From assembly GCF_040939785.1 (NCBI RefSeq), contig NZ_CP162553.1, forward strand, positions 3,596,001-3,660,000: a stretch of 64,000 nucleotides of DNA, read 5' to 3'. A model generated the notes under the pieces. The model was not told the DNA's origin, did not search any database, and was given only the letters and a program-made list of their open reading frames with translations. This DNA comes from Bradyrhizobium lupini. Its GTDB lineage: Bacteria; Pseudomonadota; Alphaproteobacteria; Rhizobiales; Xanthobacteraceae. The position numbers were made by a program, and so were the translations under genes. Numbering within the stretch: position 1 is the stretch's first letter; each line of letters begins with the position of its first letter. Below are positions 1 through 11,225 of this stretch, in pieces.

Positions 1-2209
<2,209 letters not shown>

Positions 2210-2263
2210 TCACGTTCGATCAGGGGAAGTTGACTTTAATGATCGCAGCGATAAGATTTTCTG

Positions 2264-3190
2264 ATGCTAAACCTCACGCTGCGCCAGCTCCGGTATTTCG
2301 ACGCCCTGGCCCGTCACAGTCATTTCGGCCGCGCGGCTGAGTCCTGCTCGATCTCGCAGCCTGCCCTGTCGATGCAGATCAAGGAGCTGGAGGAGGCGCT
2401 CGGCGGTCTGCTGCTGGAGCGCAGCGCCCGGCAGGTGGCGCTGACCCGATTTGGCGAGGAGCTCGCGCAGCGCGTCCGCGACATCTTGCGCTCGGTCGAC
2501 GAGCTCGGCGATTTCGCCCGCGCCTCGCAGGACCGGTTCTCCGGACGGCTGCGCATCGGCATGATTCCGACGATCGCGCCCTATCTGCTGCCGACGATCA
2601 CCAAGAATCTGACGCGCATGCATCCGGAGCTCGACATCCGCGTGCGCGAGACGATGACGCCGCGGCTGATTCAGGAACTGGTGGAGGGTCGGCTCGATAC
2701 CGCCATCGTGGCGCTGCCGGTGTCCGAGCCCTCGCTCACCGAGGTCGCCCTGTTCGAGGAAAAATTCCTGCTGGTGCGGCCGAGTGCGGATGAGGGAACG
2801 CCGGCACCGTCGCGGGAGATGATGCGCGAGATGCGGCTGCTGTTGCTCGAAGAGGGGCACTGCTTCCGCGATCAGGCGCTGTCATTCTGCAACATGCAAT
2901 CGGCGCCGCCACGCGAGATGCTGGATGCCAATTCGCTGTCGACGCTGGTCCAGATGGTCAGCGCCGGCATCGGCGTCACGTTGATCCCCGAGATGGCGGT
3001 GTCAGTTGAGACGCGATCGGCCTCGGTCTCGCTCGCGCGCTTCCGCGACCCGCAGCCGTCGCGCACCATCGGCATGGTCTGGCGCAAGACCAGCCCGCTG
3101 GCGCGGCAACTCCTGCAAATCTCCGAGGTGGTGTGCCTGTCGGCGGGCAAGGTGCGCGCACGTCCATCCGTGCGCAGCAAGCCAACCTGA
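2264..3190 (+). CDS. oxyR: Hydrogen peroxide-sensing LysR regulator OxyR
   Basis: LysR-type transcriptional activator, 308 aa. The N-terminal winged helix-turn-helix (about residues 1-65) starts LTLRQLRYFDALARH. The effector domain contains the OxyR redox pair: Cys200 and Cys209 in the motif GHCFRDQALSFC, matching the disulfide-forming pair (Cys199/Cys208) of enterobacterial OxyR. This separates it from ordinary LysR proteins. The divergent partner is katG, its classical target. The ATG at 2264 places the helix-turn-helix at the usual distance from the N-terminus. Confidence 0.93.
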   Translation: MLNLTLRQLRYFDALARHSHFGRAAESCSISQPALSMQIKELEEALGGLLLERSARQVALTRFGEELAQRVRDILRSVDELGDFARASQDRFSGRLRIGMIPTIAPYLLPTITKNLTRMHPELDIRVRETMTPRLIQELVEGRLDTAIVALPVSEPSLTEVALFEEKFLLVRPSADEGTPAPSREMMREMRLLLLEEGHCFRDQALSFCNMQSAPPREMLDANSLSTLVQMVSAGIGVTLIPEMAVSVETRSASVSLARFRDPQPSRTIGMVWRKTSPLARQLLQISEVVCLSAGKVRARPSVRSKPT

Positions 3191-3197
3191 GGCCTCG

Positions 3198-3662
3198 ATG
3201 TCGCATCCCATCATTCGCCCAGCCCGCGCGGACGAATACGACGAGATCGGCCGTATCTGGATGGAGAGCTGGGTCTCGACCGGCCTCGGCGAGACGAGCG
3301 ACTTCCTGCTGGCAAACCTGCGTGCACGGATCCGGCGCGAGACCGAGGACGGCTGGAGCCTGTTCGTCGCCGACGACGACGGCACGATCGCCGCGATGCT
3401 GGCGCTGCATTTGCCAAAACTCTATCTCGACATGCTGTTCGTCGCGCCCGCCTATCAGGGCCAATCGCTCGGCCGCCAATTGCTTGGCTTCACGCGCACA
3501 CAAATGCCCGACGAGATGTCTCTGCGCTGCATCCGCGAGAACGAAAAAGCCTGGCGCTGGTACGAGCGCGAGGGCTTTGTGTTCGAGAAAGAAGAGGTCG
3601 AGCCGTCGAACGGATTCATGATGAAGTATTATCGGTGGCGGCGGCAGCGACCCGCCGGATAG
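3198..3662 (+). CDS. GNAT-family N-acetyltransferase
   Basis: A 154-aa protein of the GNAT fold, which transfers an acyl group from acyl-CoA to an amine; the substrate cannot be read from sequence. It begins with the family opening (IIRPARADEYDEIGRIW). It has the acetyl-CoA-binding motif A around residues 78-95 (LFVAPAYQGQSLGRQLL) and a C-terminal ENEKAWRWYEREGF block typical of small GNATs. The ATG at 3198 lies seven bases after the oxyR stop, so it may be co-transcribed with oxyR; an upstream in-frame extension would overlap oxyR and is unlikely. Confidence 0.85.
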   Translation: MSHPIIRPARADEYDEIGRIWMESWVSTGLGETSDFLLANLRARIRRETEDGWSLFVADDDGTIAAMLALHLPKLYLDMLFVAPAYQGQSLGRQLLGFTRTQMPDEMSLRCIRENEKAWRWYEREGFVFEKEEVEPSNGFMMKYYRWRRQRPAG

Positions 3663-3754
3663 GCAGTGGTCGCCTGGTGCAGCTTGCGGTTGTCACGGTT
3701 CCAATTTACTGTGGCGTATCCGCCGTCCTCCTGCCCCCTGATCTCCCGGAATCG

Positions 3755-4592
3755 ATGCTTCGAATTGCTGTCTCGCTGATCGCGTTGCTGTCCCTGCTCA
3801 CCACGGCAGCCGCGCAAAGCCCCTCCCGCAACCACCGCGCCTCCCGCTCAGACGGCGGCGCCAGCCAAGAAGGCAGTCAAGAAGGCGGCGCCGAAGGCCA
3901 AACCGGCTGCACAACAGCCAGTTGCGGCGGAGAGCGGCCCCTGTCAGATCGGCGTCATTTCCGCGATCGGAGACCAGTTCTCGGTGCAACATGTCGGCCT
4001 CACGATGTTCGGCAACGAGTATATGGAGGCGCCGATCGAGACGTGGGGTATCGATGATCTGTTCGTCGCGAGGGTTCGCGCCACGGCTCCCGGCACGGCT
4101 GTCCGAAAGGTCGCTTACGCAAGCGGAGCCTTCAGGCCGTACTATCATCCGGAAGCGAAACTGTTCCGCAATGACCGCGACGACCTGACGGCGCTGGTGC
4201 GGCAGATCGCCGGAGCTGCAAATTGCGAACGCTACGTCGTAGCCACGAAAGCCCGCGTTTCGGTGGATGGCACCAATCAATCAATCGAGGGCCTCGGGGT
4301 CTACAAGAATTGGGCGAGCCCTTCCGGGCGCGGCGTCGTGGTTTCCTATTTCCGCATAAACGTTTTTGACGGACGGACTTTCGACATCCATCGGGCGCCT
4401 ACCCGCAGCTTCGGCGATGTGATTGCTTCGAGTTTCTCCAACAAGAACGACAATATGCAAATCCTCAACAATCTCGAATTTCCCAAGACCCCTGAACAGG
4501 TGACCAGCAGTGCATTGCTGCGTGACAGCACACGCAGCCTGCTCACGGCCCAGCTGGACAGGTATCTACCCGCGTATATCAAGGGCGAGTAA
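3755..4592 (+). pseudogene. Exported protein of unknown function, first of a tandem pair, frameshifted
   Basis: I do not recognise this family. The ATG at 3755 begins a clear signal peptide (MLRIAVSLIALLSLLTTAAAQ). The frame then breaks: past a CCCC run at 3820-3823 the Ala/Pro/Lys-rich linker continues in the +1 frame as PPATTAPPAQTAAPAKKA and runs without stop to 4592. Removing one C restores a single protein of about 278 aa: signal peptide, low-complexity basic linker, and a C-terminal domain of about 220 residues starting SGPCQIGVISAIGDQFSV. The next gene is a paralog, sharing GPC, GD-F, GLT-F, a DL-F-AR block, NC--Y and a late FDGR motif. Sequence error and real mutation both fit; a GTG at 3984 could start a leaderless remnant. 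Confidence 0.6.
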
Positions 4593-4598
4593 GCGCCT

Positions 4599-5554
4599 TT
4601 GCCGAGGGGACGCGACAAAGACTATCGCTCGTCCGCTTCCTGCGGCTGGGCTGCATTTGACGTTTTGGCCCGGCTCGTCGTCCTTGCGGCCGTCGCGTGG
4701 TGCTTTTCGACATCTGCTTGGGCGCAGACCAAATTGGTACCACCAGGGGCGGAAACGGCAGGATCAGCCGTCAAGCAAAGCAACAACAAGACGACCACGC
4801 GGCGTGAAGCGACGGGCAAACCCGCTCCCGTGGTCGGCGGCCCGTGCGACTTCGGTGTCGTCGTCACCACCGGCGATGAGTTCACCGTGCTGACGACCGG
4901 CCTGACCGTATTTCAGCACAAGAAGACGGTCGTCCCGATCCCGGGCTGGGGACTCAATGATCTGATCTTCGCGCGGATCTCGCGCCACGATCCCTGCCGG
5001 CGTGTCCGTTCTGGAGAATCCCCTACAACCCGGCGAAATTTCCTCCCCGCGATGAGTCCAAGGACACATTGAAGGACAGGTTGTTCCGCGATCTCAATGC
5101 GGAGCTGGCCCAATACATGCGCGACGTCGCGAAAGGAACGAATTGCCGGCACTACATCCAGATCCTCAATTCAATCAGCCCTTTCGGGTCATCCAACTAT
5201 ACGGTCCGCGGCTTCGGCATCCTCAACCATGATGTGGTGCTCGGGCGTCGCATCTATCTCTACGCCCTGGCGTTTGTCCGCATCTTCGATGGGCGCGACT
5301 TCTCCGTTGTCAGACAGAGTTCTGCGCTGATCAACACGCATCATTCCCTTATGGTGCAGAGGCTCCTGGGCGTGCAAATCGGCGGCCCCTATCGCGAACT
5401 ACCCGCAGAATCGTTTCCAACCCGCCCTGAAGATGCCGCCGACAATCCCGCACTGCGCGACGACGTGCGTGCCATGCTGACGGAAAGCCTCGACAAGACG
5501 CTGCCGCTGCTGATCGGGGTTCAACGAGCGGCGCGCAACAGCGACGCGCGCTGA
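4599..5554 (+). pseudogene. Exported protein of unknown function, second of a tandem pair, frameshifted
   Basis: Paralog of the preceding gene, starting seven bases after it (TTG at 4599 is the best start I can see; no strong ribosome site). The N-terminus has a hydrophobic export segment ending WCFSTSAWAQ. The domain then opens GGPCDFGVVVTTGDEFTVL, parallel to the first copy. Near 5005-5015 the frame is lost. The rest of the domain continues in another frame from WRIPYNPAKFPPRDESK to the stop at 5554, including NCRHYIQILN and RIFDGRDFSVV, which align with the first copy. One missing base explains it. Function unknown; both copies keep a Cys pair (GPC and NC), suggesting a disulfide in the periplasm. 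Confidence 0.6.
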
Positions 5555-5642
5555 TCGACACGTCCTTCGCAGCAGGAACTGGTCTCGATTATTGAGAAAT
5601 CGTGGGCACGTCGCTTGCGCGCCTTTGCCCACTCTACGAGAG

Positions 5643-6443
5643 CTAATCCTGCGCCTTCAAATCGTCCGGCCGCGGCATCAGGACGGTGTTGTAGCCGGAA
5701 TCGACATAGTGGATCTCGCCGGTCACGCCGCCGGAGAGATCCGACAACAGATACAGCGCCGAGCCGCCGAGCTCGTCGAGCGTCACGCCCCGGCGGAGCG
5801 GCGAATGTTTTTGCATGAAGGCGAACATCGCGCGCGCCTCGCCGATGCCGGAGCCGGCGAGCGTGCGGATCGGGCCGGCGGAGATCGCGTTGACGCGGAT
5901 GCCGCGCGGTCCGAAATCCGAGGCGAGATAGCGCACCGAGGCTTCCAGCGCCGCCTTGGCCACGCCCATCACGTTGTAGTTCGGCATCGCGCGTTCCGAG
6001 GCGCCGAAGGTCAGCGTGATCATGCTGCCGCCCTCCGTCATCAGCTCGGCGGCGCGTTTTGCCACTTCCGTGAAGGAGAAGCAGGAGATCACCATGGTGC
6101 GCGAAAAATTCTCGCGGCTGGTGTCGGCGTAGCGACCCTTGAGCTCGTTCTTGTCGGCGAAGCCGATCGCGTGGATCACGAAATCCAGCCGGCCCCACTT
6201 TTCGCGCAAGGCCGTGAATGTGGCGTCGACGCTGGCGATGTCCTCGACGTCGCAGGGCAGCACCATGTCGACGCCAAGCTGCTCCGCCAGCGGCTTAACA
6301 CGCTTGCCCAGCGCCTCGCCCTGGAAGGTGAAGGCAAGCTCGGCGCCGTGGGCATGCAGCGTCTTCGCCATGCCCCAGGCGATCGAATGATCATTGGCGA
6401 TGCCCATGATCAGACCGCGCTTGCCTTTCATTAAACCTTCCAT
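5643..6443 (-). CDS. fabI: Enoyl-[acyl-carrier-protein] reductase (NADH) FabI
   Basis: Short-chain dehydrogenase of 266 aa performing the last step of the fatty-acid elongation cycle, reduction of trans-2-enoyl-ACP. The N-terminus MEGLMKGKRGLIMGIAND is the rhizobial FabI type with the nucleotide-binding glycine stretch. The active site Tyr156-x6-Lys163 (YNVMGVAK) is intact. The second tyrosine seen in E. coli at 146 is Phe here (LTFGASER). It is the downstream member of fabA-fabB-fabI, 155 bp after fabB, and probably shares its promoter. It converges with the unknown exported pair. Confidence 0.95.
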   Translation of the reverse strand: MEGLMKGKRGLIMGIANDHSIAWGMAKTLHAHGAELAFTFQGEALGKRVKPLAEQLGVDMVLPCDVEDIASVDATFTALREKWGRLDFVIHAIGFADKNELKGRYADTSRENFSRTMVISCFSFTEVAKRAAELMTEGGSMITLTFGASERAMPNYNVMGVAKAALEASVRYLASDFGPRGIRVNAISAGPIRTLAGSGIGEARAMFAFMQKHSPLRRGVTLDELGGSALYLLSDLSGGVTGEIHYVDSGYNTVLMPRPDDLKAQD

Positions 6444-6598
6444 TGCCTGATAGCTCCCATTATTCCGGCGTCATCGCCCGCCTTGCGCGCACTTGCGCAC
6501 TGGGGCAGGCGATCCAGTATTTCGAGGCGATTACTGCAAATCGAGAAGTTGCGGCGTGCTGGATGCCCGCCTTCGCGGGGCATGACAGCGTGCCAAAA

Positions 6599-7822
6599 TT
6601 ACGCATCCAGCCGGCTGAACACCAGCGTGGCGTTGGTGCCGCCGAAGCCGAAGGAGTTCGACAGCACGGTGCCGATTTTGACGTTGTCGATGCGCTTGCG
6701 CACGATCGGCATGTCGGCGAACACGGGGTCGAGCTCCTGGATGTGGGCGCTCTCGCAGATGAAACCATTGTTCATCATCAGCAGCGAATAGATCGCTTCC
6801 TGCACGCCGGTTGCGCCCAGGGAGTGACCGGTCAGCGCCTTGGTCGCCGAGATCGGCGGGCACTTCTCGCCGCTTCCGAACACCCTGCGGAGTGCGTCGA
6901 TCTCCGGCGGATCGCCGGCCGGGGTCGATGTCGCGTGCGGATTGATGTAGTCGACCTTGGTCTTCACGGTCGACATCGCCATGCGCATGCAGCGCTCGGC
7001 GCCCTCACCTGATGGTGCGACCATGTCGTAGCCGTCGGACGTCGCGCCATAGCCGACGATCTCGCCGTAAATGCGTGCGCCCCGCGCCTTGGCATGCTCG
7101 AGCTCTTCCAGCACCAGCACGCCGGCTCCGCCGGCAATCACGAAGCCGTCGCGGTTGACGTCGTAGGGACGGGAGGCCGTCGCAGGCGTGTCGTTGTACT
7201 TCGAGGACATCGCGCCCATGGCGTCGAACAGCACCGACAGCGACCAGTCCAGCTCCTCGCAGCCGCCGGCGAAGATGACGTCCTGCTTGCCGATCTGGAT
7301 CGTTTCATAGGCATTGCCGACGCAATGGTTCGACGTCGCGCAGGCCGACGAGATAGAATAGTTCACGCCCTTGATCTTGAACCAGGTCGCAAGCGTTGCG
7401 GAGGCCGTGGAGGACATCGCCTTCGGCACTGCAAACGGCCCGACACGCTTCGGTCCCTTGGTGCGGGTGATGTCGGCGGCTTCGACGATGGTGCGCGCCG
7501 ACGGACCGCCGGAGCCCATGATGATGCCGGTGCGAATATTGGAAATTTCGTCGGGCGAAAGACCGGAATCCTGGATCGCCTGTTCCATCGCGACGTGATT
7601 CCACGCCGCGCCCTGACCGAGGAAACGCATGGCGCGGCGGTCGACCACCGTCGAAGGATCGAGCGTCGGCGCACCCTGCACCTGGGAGCGGAAGCCGAGC
7701 TCGGCATATTTTTCAGCCCGCGAAATGCCCGACTTCGCCTCGTGAAGGCTCGCAAGCACCTCCTGGGTGTTGTTTCCGATGGAGGAGACAATGCCCATCC
7801 CGGTGACCACAACCCGCCTCAT
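6599..7822 (-). CDS. fabB: Beta-ketoacyl-ACP synthase I FabB
   Basis: Condensing enzyme of 407 aa that elongates acyl-ACP, including the unsaturated branch opened by FabA. The catalytic triad is visible: Cys161 (SSACATSNH), His296 ([11 protein letters not shown]) and His333 ([12 protein letters not shown], with Lys328). The C-terminal Gly-rich motif [10 protein letters not shown] is present. The gene follows fabA by 39 bp in the same direction, the usual fabAB operon. The start [10 protein letters not shown] is standard. Confidence 0.96.
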   Translation of the reverse strand: MRRVVVTGMGIVSSIGNNTQEVLASLHEAKSGISRAEKYAELGFRSQVQGAPTLDPSTVVDRRAMRFLGQGAAWNHVAMEQAIQDSGLSPDEISNIRTGIIMGSGGPSARTIVEAADITRTKGPKRVGPFAVPKAMSSTASATLATWFKIKGVNYSISSACATSNHCVGNAYETIQIGKQDVIFAGGCEELDWSLSVLFDAMGAMSSKYNDTPATASRPYDVNRDGFVIAGGAGVLVLEELEHAKARGARIYGEIVGYGATSDGYDMVAPSGEGAERCMRMAMSTVKTKVDYINPHATSTPAGDPPEIDALRRVFGSGEKCPPISATKALTGHSLGATGVQEAIYSLLMMNNGFICESAHIQELDPVFADMPIVRKRIDNVKIGTVLSNSFGFGGTNATLVFSRLDA

Positions 7823-7861
7823 GACAGCCTCGCCTCAATCGTTGTCTTCGTGGTGATGCGC

Positions 7862-8383
7862 TCAGCCCAGGCTCGTGCCCTGCTTGAACAGGCCGACCTT
7901 CAAATCCTTTGCGCGATAGATAATCTGGTCATCCACCGAAAGCCATCCGTCGGCGATACCGAGCACCAGCTTTGAACGCATCACGCGCTTGATATCGATG
8001 TTGTACACAACCTTGCGGGCCTCCGGCAGCACCTGGCCGCTGAACTTCAGCTCGTTCAGGCCAAGCGCGCGACCGCGACCTTCACCGCCGCTCCAGCCCA
8101 GATAAAAGCCGACCATTTGCCACAGCGCATCGAGCCCGAGGCAGCCGGGCATCACCGGATCGTTCTTGAAGTGGCAGCCGAAGAACCAGAGGTCGGGCTT
8201 CACGTCGAGCTCGGCGCGCACCACCCCCTTGCCGAATTCGCCGCCGGTCTCGCTGATGTCCGTGATGCGGTCGAACATCAGCATCGGCGGCAGCGGCAAT
8301 TGCGCATTGCCAGGGCCGAACATCTCGCCGCGGGCACATGCCAGCAGATCTTCATATTCGTAACCGTTGCGCCTGTTCAGCAT
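7862..8383 (-). CDS. fabA: 3-hydroxydecanoyl-ACP dehydratase/isomerase FabA
   Basis: Bifunctional hot-dog-fold enzyme making trans-2- and cis-3-decenoyl-ACP, the branch point of anaerobic unsaturated fatty acid synthesis. With the ATG at 8383 it is 173 aa, one residue longer than E. coli FabA. The catalytic His71 (GCHFKNDP) and Asp85 (LGLDALWQ) sit one position later than in E. coli. The longer open frame upstream is not FabA-like and was excluded. It is the first gene of fabA-fabB-fabI and divergent from irr. Confidence 0.95.
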   Translation of the reverse strand: MLNRRNGYEYEDLLACARGEMFGPGNAQLPLPPMLMFDRITDISETGGEFGKGVVRAELDVKPDLWFFGCHFKNDPVMPGCLGLDALWQMVGFYLGWSGGEGRGRALGLNELKFSGQVLPEARKVVYNIDIKRVMRSKLVLGIADGWLSVDDQIIYRAKDLKVGLFKQGTSLG

Positions 8384-8738
8384 GCGGAAGCCTTTGTGTT
8401 CAAACCCCGATTGAGCGGCGTTTCCGGCGAAAATGGGCCCCATCCTGTTCGAAAGGCGACATCTGTTGCCATTGTCAGACGAGAATACCGAAGGACCCTG
8501 GATGGATAGCGAGCGGCCCTCAATGCCGGGTCGCGCCAAAATGGGTTAAGCGGAACCGCGGGCTCTCTAACACAGGCCATTTCGGGTAGCAAAGCGCTCT
8601 CATGAAGGTAAAATGACGGGCCGCCACCCCGGTTCCCTGCCTGATTAGAACCACTCTAGTTGCGAGAAACTTGCATCTGCATCTATCTCTCCATATATGT
8701 TGGGCAACGACAGTGTTCACGCGTGCCCGAAGCTGGAA
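8384..8738. other. 355-bp divergent intergenic region fabA/irr
   Basis: No gene is seen here. It must hold the fabA promoter on the minus strand and the irr promoter on the plus strand. Apart from the hexamer repeats listed separately, a weak inverted repeat TAGA-N5-TCTA is present near 8645-8658. Confidence 0.6.
8661..8683 (+). promoter_or_regulatory. Likely Fur-binding hexamer repeats in the irr promoter
   Basis: Three direct hexamers, TGCGAG, five bases, TGCATC, TGCATC, end 55 bases before the irr start. As I recall, the B. japonicum irr promoter is repressed by Fur through just such an imperfect triplet of direct repeats, unlike a canonical Fur box. The sequence match is seen; binding is inferred. 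Confidence 0.6.
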
Positions 8739-9230
8739 ATGAACGAAAATAACGCGCCCCATCGCGACGAAGAGGCCCATGCGGCGGCTCTTATGTCCGG
8801 CCGCCAGCCGGCGTTGACCGGCTGCCCGTGGCACGACGTCAACGAAATGCTCCAGTCCGCAGGGCTTCGCCCCACGCGCCAGCGCATGGCGCTCGGCTGG
8901 CTCCTGTTCGGCAAGGGTGCACGTCACCTCACGGCTGAAATGCTTTACGAGGAAGCGACGCTGGCCAAGGTGCCGGTCTCGCTGGCGACCGTCTACAACA
9001 CGCTGAACCAGCTCACCGATGCCGGTCTGCTGCGTCAGGTCAGCGTCGACGGCACCAAGACCTATTTCGACACCAACGTCACGACCCACCATCACTACTA
9101 CCTCGAGAACAGCCATGAGCTGGTCGACATCGAGGATCCGCATCTGGCGCTGTCCAAGATGCCTGAGGTGCCCGCGGGTTACGAGATCGCCCGCATCGAC
9201 ATGGTCGTACGGTTGCGCAAGAAGCGCTGA
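8739..9230 (+). CDS. irr: Iron response regulator Irr (Fur family, heme-sensing)
   Basis: Fur-superfamily regulator that controls heme synthesis and iron uptake and is degraded on binding heme. The ATG at 8739 gives 163 aa, the B. japonicum length. It puts the heme regulatory motif at Cys29-Pro30 (TGCPWHD) and the second heme site at His117-His119 (THHHYYLE), exactly the published positions. An ATG farther upstream would add 14 residues and displace this numbering. The winged helix-turn-helix covers about residues 35-110 (LRPTRQRMALGWLLF, SLATVYNTLNQL). It stands alone, divergent from fabA. Confidence 0.96.
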   Translation: MNENNAPHRDEEAHAAALMSGRQPALTGCPWHDVNEMLQSAGLRPTRQRMALGWLLFGKGARHLTAEMLYEEATLAKVPVSLATVYNTLNQLTDAGLLRQVSVDGTKTYFDTNVTTHHHYYLENSHELVDIEDPHLALSKMPEVPAGYEIARIDMVVRLRKKR

Positions 9231-9256
9231 GATCTATCCTGAACTGCTGATTTGAT

Positions 9257-9335
9257 CGTCATGGCCGGGCTTGTCCCGGCTATCCACGTTATTCGGTCAG
9301 GCGTCGAAAAATGCGTGGATGCCCGGGCATGACGG
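9257..9335. repeat. Intergenic palindromic repeat, CCGGGC type
   Basis: The left arm reads CGTCATGGCCGGGCTTGTCC and continues to TATCCACG. The right arm is its inverse, CGTGGATGCCCGGGCATGAC. It folds into one long hairpin between the converging irr and SH3-protein genes. A partial copy of the right arm lies at about 6556-6592 (CTGGATGCCCGCCTTCGCGG). Confidence 0.8.
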
Positions 9336-9363
9336 TGGAGCAACAGTTCCGCTCCCGCCCAGA

Positions 9364-9897
9364 TCAATTCACCTGCTCGTCCGAGTAGACGCCCCAGAGG
9401 CGCTCCTGCTGGATCCAGCCGTCAAAGCCGTTACCGCTGACGCGGCACCAGTTTGCAGTGCACTTCTTCACCTGGGTGACGACACCGGCCTGGAGCCTGG
9501 CCGCAACCGCGCTCTCGGGATCGGCGCGGTCGTAGATCGGCGCGAGCTCGTCCTTGTGCTTCATGGTGACGACAGCAGTACGGCGGCCCGACAGCAGCGA
9601 GTGATAGACCCAACCCTCGGCGCCCTCGGAATCGCGGACCCGGCGCCAGTTCTCGAACTCGGCGGTGATTTCGACCGGCAGGCCGGAACGGGTGTAGACC
9701 CAGGCGACGTCGTTGTCCTTGGTCGGGCCGGCGCGGACGTTGACGTGATCCGATTTCAGGCTGACGTAGCGCGGCACCGGGAGGCCTGAGGCCGTCTGAG
9801 GGGTGTTGTCCTTTGCCGAATGCCCGGGACTGACCGAAGCGCTCAACCAGGTGCAAACGAGCGCCATCACCGAACAAAAACGCCCCAACGCCATCAA
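9364..9897 (-). CDS. Exported SH3-domain protein
   Basis: A 177-aa secreted protein. The N-terminus has a signal peptide (about residues 1-27, ending SPGHSA). Two bacterial SH3 modules follow. The first (about 42-100) has the diagnostic DHVNVRAGPTKDNDVAW and GLPVEITAEFENWRRVRD with EGWVYHSLLSG. The second (about 105-170) has VAARLQAGVVTQVKKC, NWCRVSGNGFDGWIQQ. Such modules usually bind cell-wall peptides or partner proteins; the partner here is unknown. It is divergent from the dehydrogenase gene at 10221. Confidence 0.82.
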   Translation of the reverse strand: MMALGRFCSVMALVCTWLSASVSPGHSAKDNTPQTASGLPVPRYVSLKSDHVNVRAGPTKDNDVAWVYTRSGLPVEITAEFENWRRVRDSEGAEGWVYHSLLSGRRTAVVTMKHKDELAPIYDRADPESAVAARLQAGVVTQVKKCTANWCRVSGNGFDGWIQQERLWGVYSDEQVN

Positions 9898-10220
9898 CCC
9901 GTCTCCTGTCGAAGGTCCGGCCGAGCCGGTCCCTCGCCCTAAATTCCCAAACCAGGCCGCTGTCGCCCCTGACCCCGCCCCACGCGGGTGTTCCCGAGCC
10001 CTTTACCCGTGGTTCTTGTCTTGGCCCGGCCTTCTGCTAGAGAGGACGGACATCTGAACAACCGGTTTGTCCCGATTTTCCGGCCGGAAATGTCGGGAGA
10101 GCTTGAAGGAAACGCCGGGGACGACACGGCAAGCGCAGTGTCGAACAACCGGGTTAATGAGGCCTCAACGGCCGGCCTTTGGCGACAGAGGCGGCTCGCA
10201 ACGCCTCATGAGGGCAGGAC
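9898..10220. other. 323-bp divergent intergenic region with palindromes
   Basis: No gene is seen. It holds the promoters of the SH3 protein and the dehydrogenase. Two features stand out: the decamer GAACAACCGG occurs twice (10056-10065 and 10143-10152), and a perfect 14-bp palindrome lies at 10077-10090. Confidence 0.55.
10071..10097. repeat. Perfect palindrome with extended stem
   Basis: TTTCCGGCCGGAAA (10077-10090) is a perfect palindrome. It is flanked by CCCGA on the left and TCGGG on the right, extending the stem. It could be an operator or an RNA hairpin in the leader of the dehydrogenase gene 124 bases downstream. Confidence 0.5.
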
Positions 10221-11222
10221 ATGTCGGTGAAGAAAAAGCCCCTCGTCGTGGTGACGCGCAAGCTTCCGGACTCGATCGAGACCCGGATGCGCGAGCTGTT
10301 CGACGCGCGGATCAATCTCGACGACACGCCGATGTCGCCCGAGCAGATCGCGGAAGCCGCCCGTACCGCCGACGTGCTGGTCCCAACCGTGACCGACCAC
10401 ATCTCCGCCGACATCGTCAACCAGCCCGACTGCAGGTTGAAACTGATCGCGAATTTCGGCAACGGCGTCGACAACATCGATGTCGAGGCCGCGCATGCCC
10501 GCGGCATCACCGTCACCAACACGCCGAAAGTTCTGACCGAAGACACCGCCGACATGACCATGGCGCTGATCCTCGCCGTGCCCAGGCGGATGATCGAAGG
10601 CGCCTCGATCCTGACGGAAGGAAAACCCTGGCCGGGCTGGTCGCCGACCTGGATGCTCGGCCATCGCATCGGCGGAAAGCGCCTCGGCATCATCGGCATG
10701 GGCCGCATCGGCCAGGCGGTCGCACGCCGCGCCCGCGCCTTCGGCTTGCAGATCCACTACCACAATCGTCGGCCGGTGGCGCCGAAGATCGCCGAAGAGC
10801 TGGGCGCGACCTATTGGGAAAGCCTCGACCAGATGCTGGCACGGATGGACATCATCTCGGTGAACTGTCCGCACACGCCGGCGACCTACCATCTGCTGTC
10901 GGCGCGCCGGCTGAAGCTTATTCGCAAGGACGCCTACATCGTCAACACCGCGCGCGGCGGGGTCACCGACGAGGACACGCTGATCAAGCTGATCGAAGGC
11001 GGCGAGATCGGCGGCGCCGGCCTCGATGTCTACGAGCACGAGCCCGCGGTGAACCCGAAGCTGGTGCGGCTCGCCAAGGCCGGCAAGGTGACGTTGCTGC
11101 CGCATATGGGCTCGGCCACGATCGAGGGCCGCGTCGAGATGGGCGAGAAGGTGATCATCAACATCCGAACCTTCCTCGATGCGCACAAGCCGCCGGATCG
11201 CGTGCTGCCGAGCATGCTGTGA
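10221..11222 (+). CDS. NAD(P)-dependent 2-hydroxyacid dehydrogenase (glyoxylate/hydroxypyruvate reductase type)
   Basis: D-isomer-specific 2-hydroxyacid dehydrogenase of 333 aa. The Rossmann fingerprint GKRLGIIGMGRIGQAVARRA is in the middle. The catalytic Arg (VNTARGGVTDE), Glu (GLDVYEHEPAVN) and His (TLLPHMGSATIEGR) are all visible. The sequence LIANFGNGVDNIDVEAA and the closing DRVLPSML are like GyaR/GhrB-type D-glycerate dehydrogenases, which interconvert glyoxylate and glycolate or hydroxypyruvate and glycerate. The exact substrate is inferred from resemblance. It is a single-gene unit, convergent with the LysR gene downstream. Confidence 0.88.
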   Translation: MSVKKKPLVVVTRKLPDSIETRMRELFDARINLDDTPMSPEQIAEAARTADVLVPTVTDHISADIVNQPDCRLKLIANFGNGVDNIDVEAAHARGITVTNTPKVLTEDTADMTMALILAVPRRMIEGASILTEGKPWPGWSPTWMLGHRIGGKRLGIIGMGRIGQAVARRARAFGLQIHYHNRRPVAPKIAEELGATYWESLDQMLARMDIISVNCPHTPATYHLLSARRLKLIRKDAYIVNTARGGVTDEDTLIKLIEGGEIGGAGLDVYEHEPAVNPKLVRLAKAGKVTLLPHMGSATIEGRVEMGEKVIINIRTFLDAHKPPDRVLPSML

Positions 11223-11225
11223 GGT

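Noticed and set aside
8384..8539. N-terminal extension of fabA
   Set aside because: The added 52 residues are not FabA-like, and the ATG at 8383 gives the standard length and active-site positions.
9252..9335. Possible small RNA or CRISPR-like unit
   Set aside because: A single hairpin with no spacers or direct repeat array; it fits an intergenic palindrome better.
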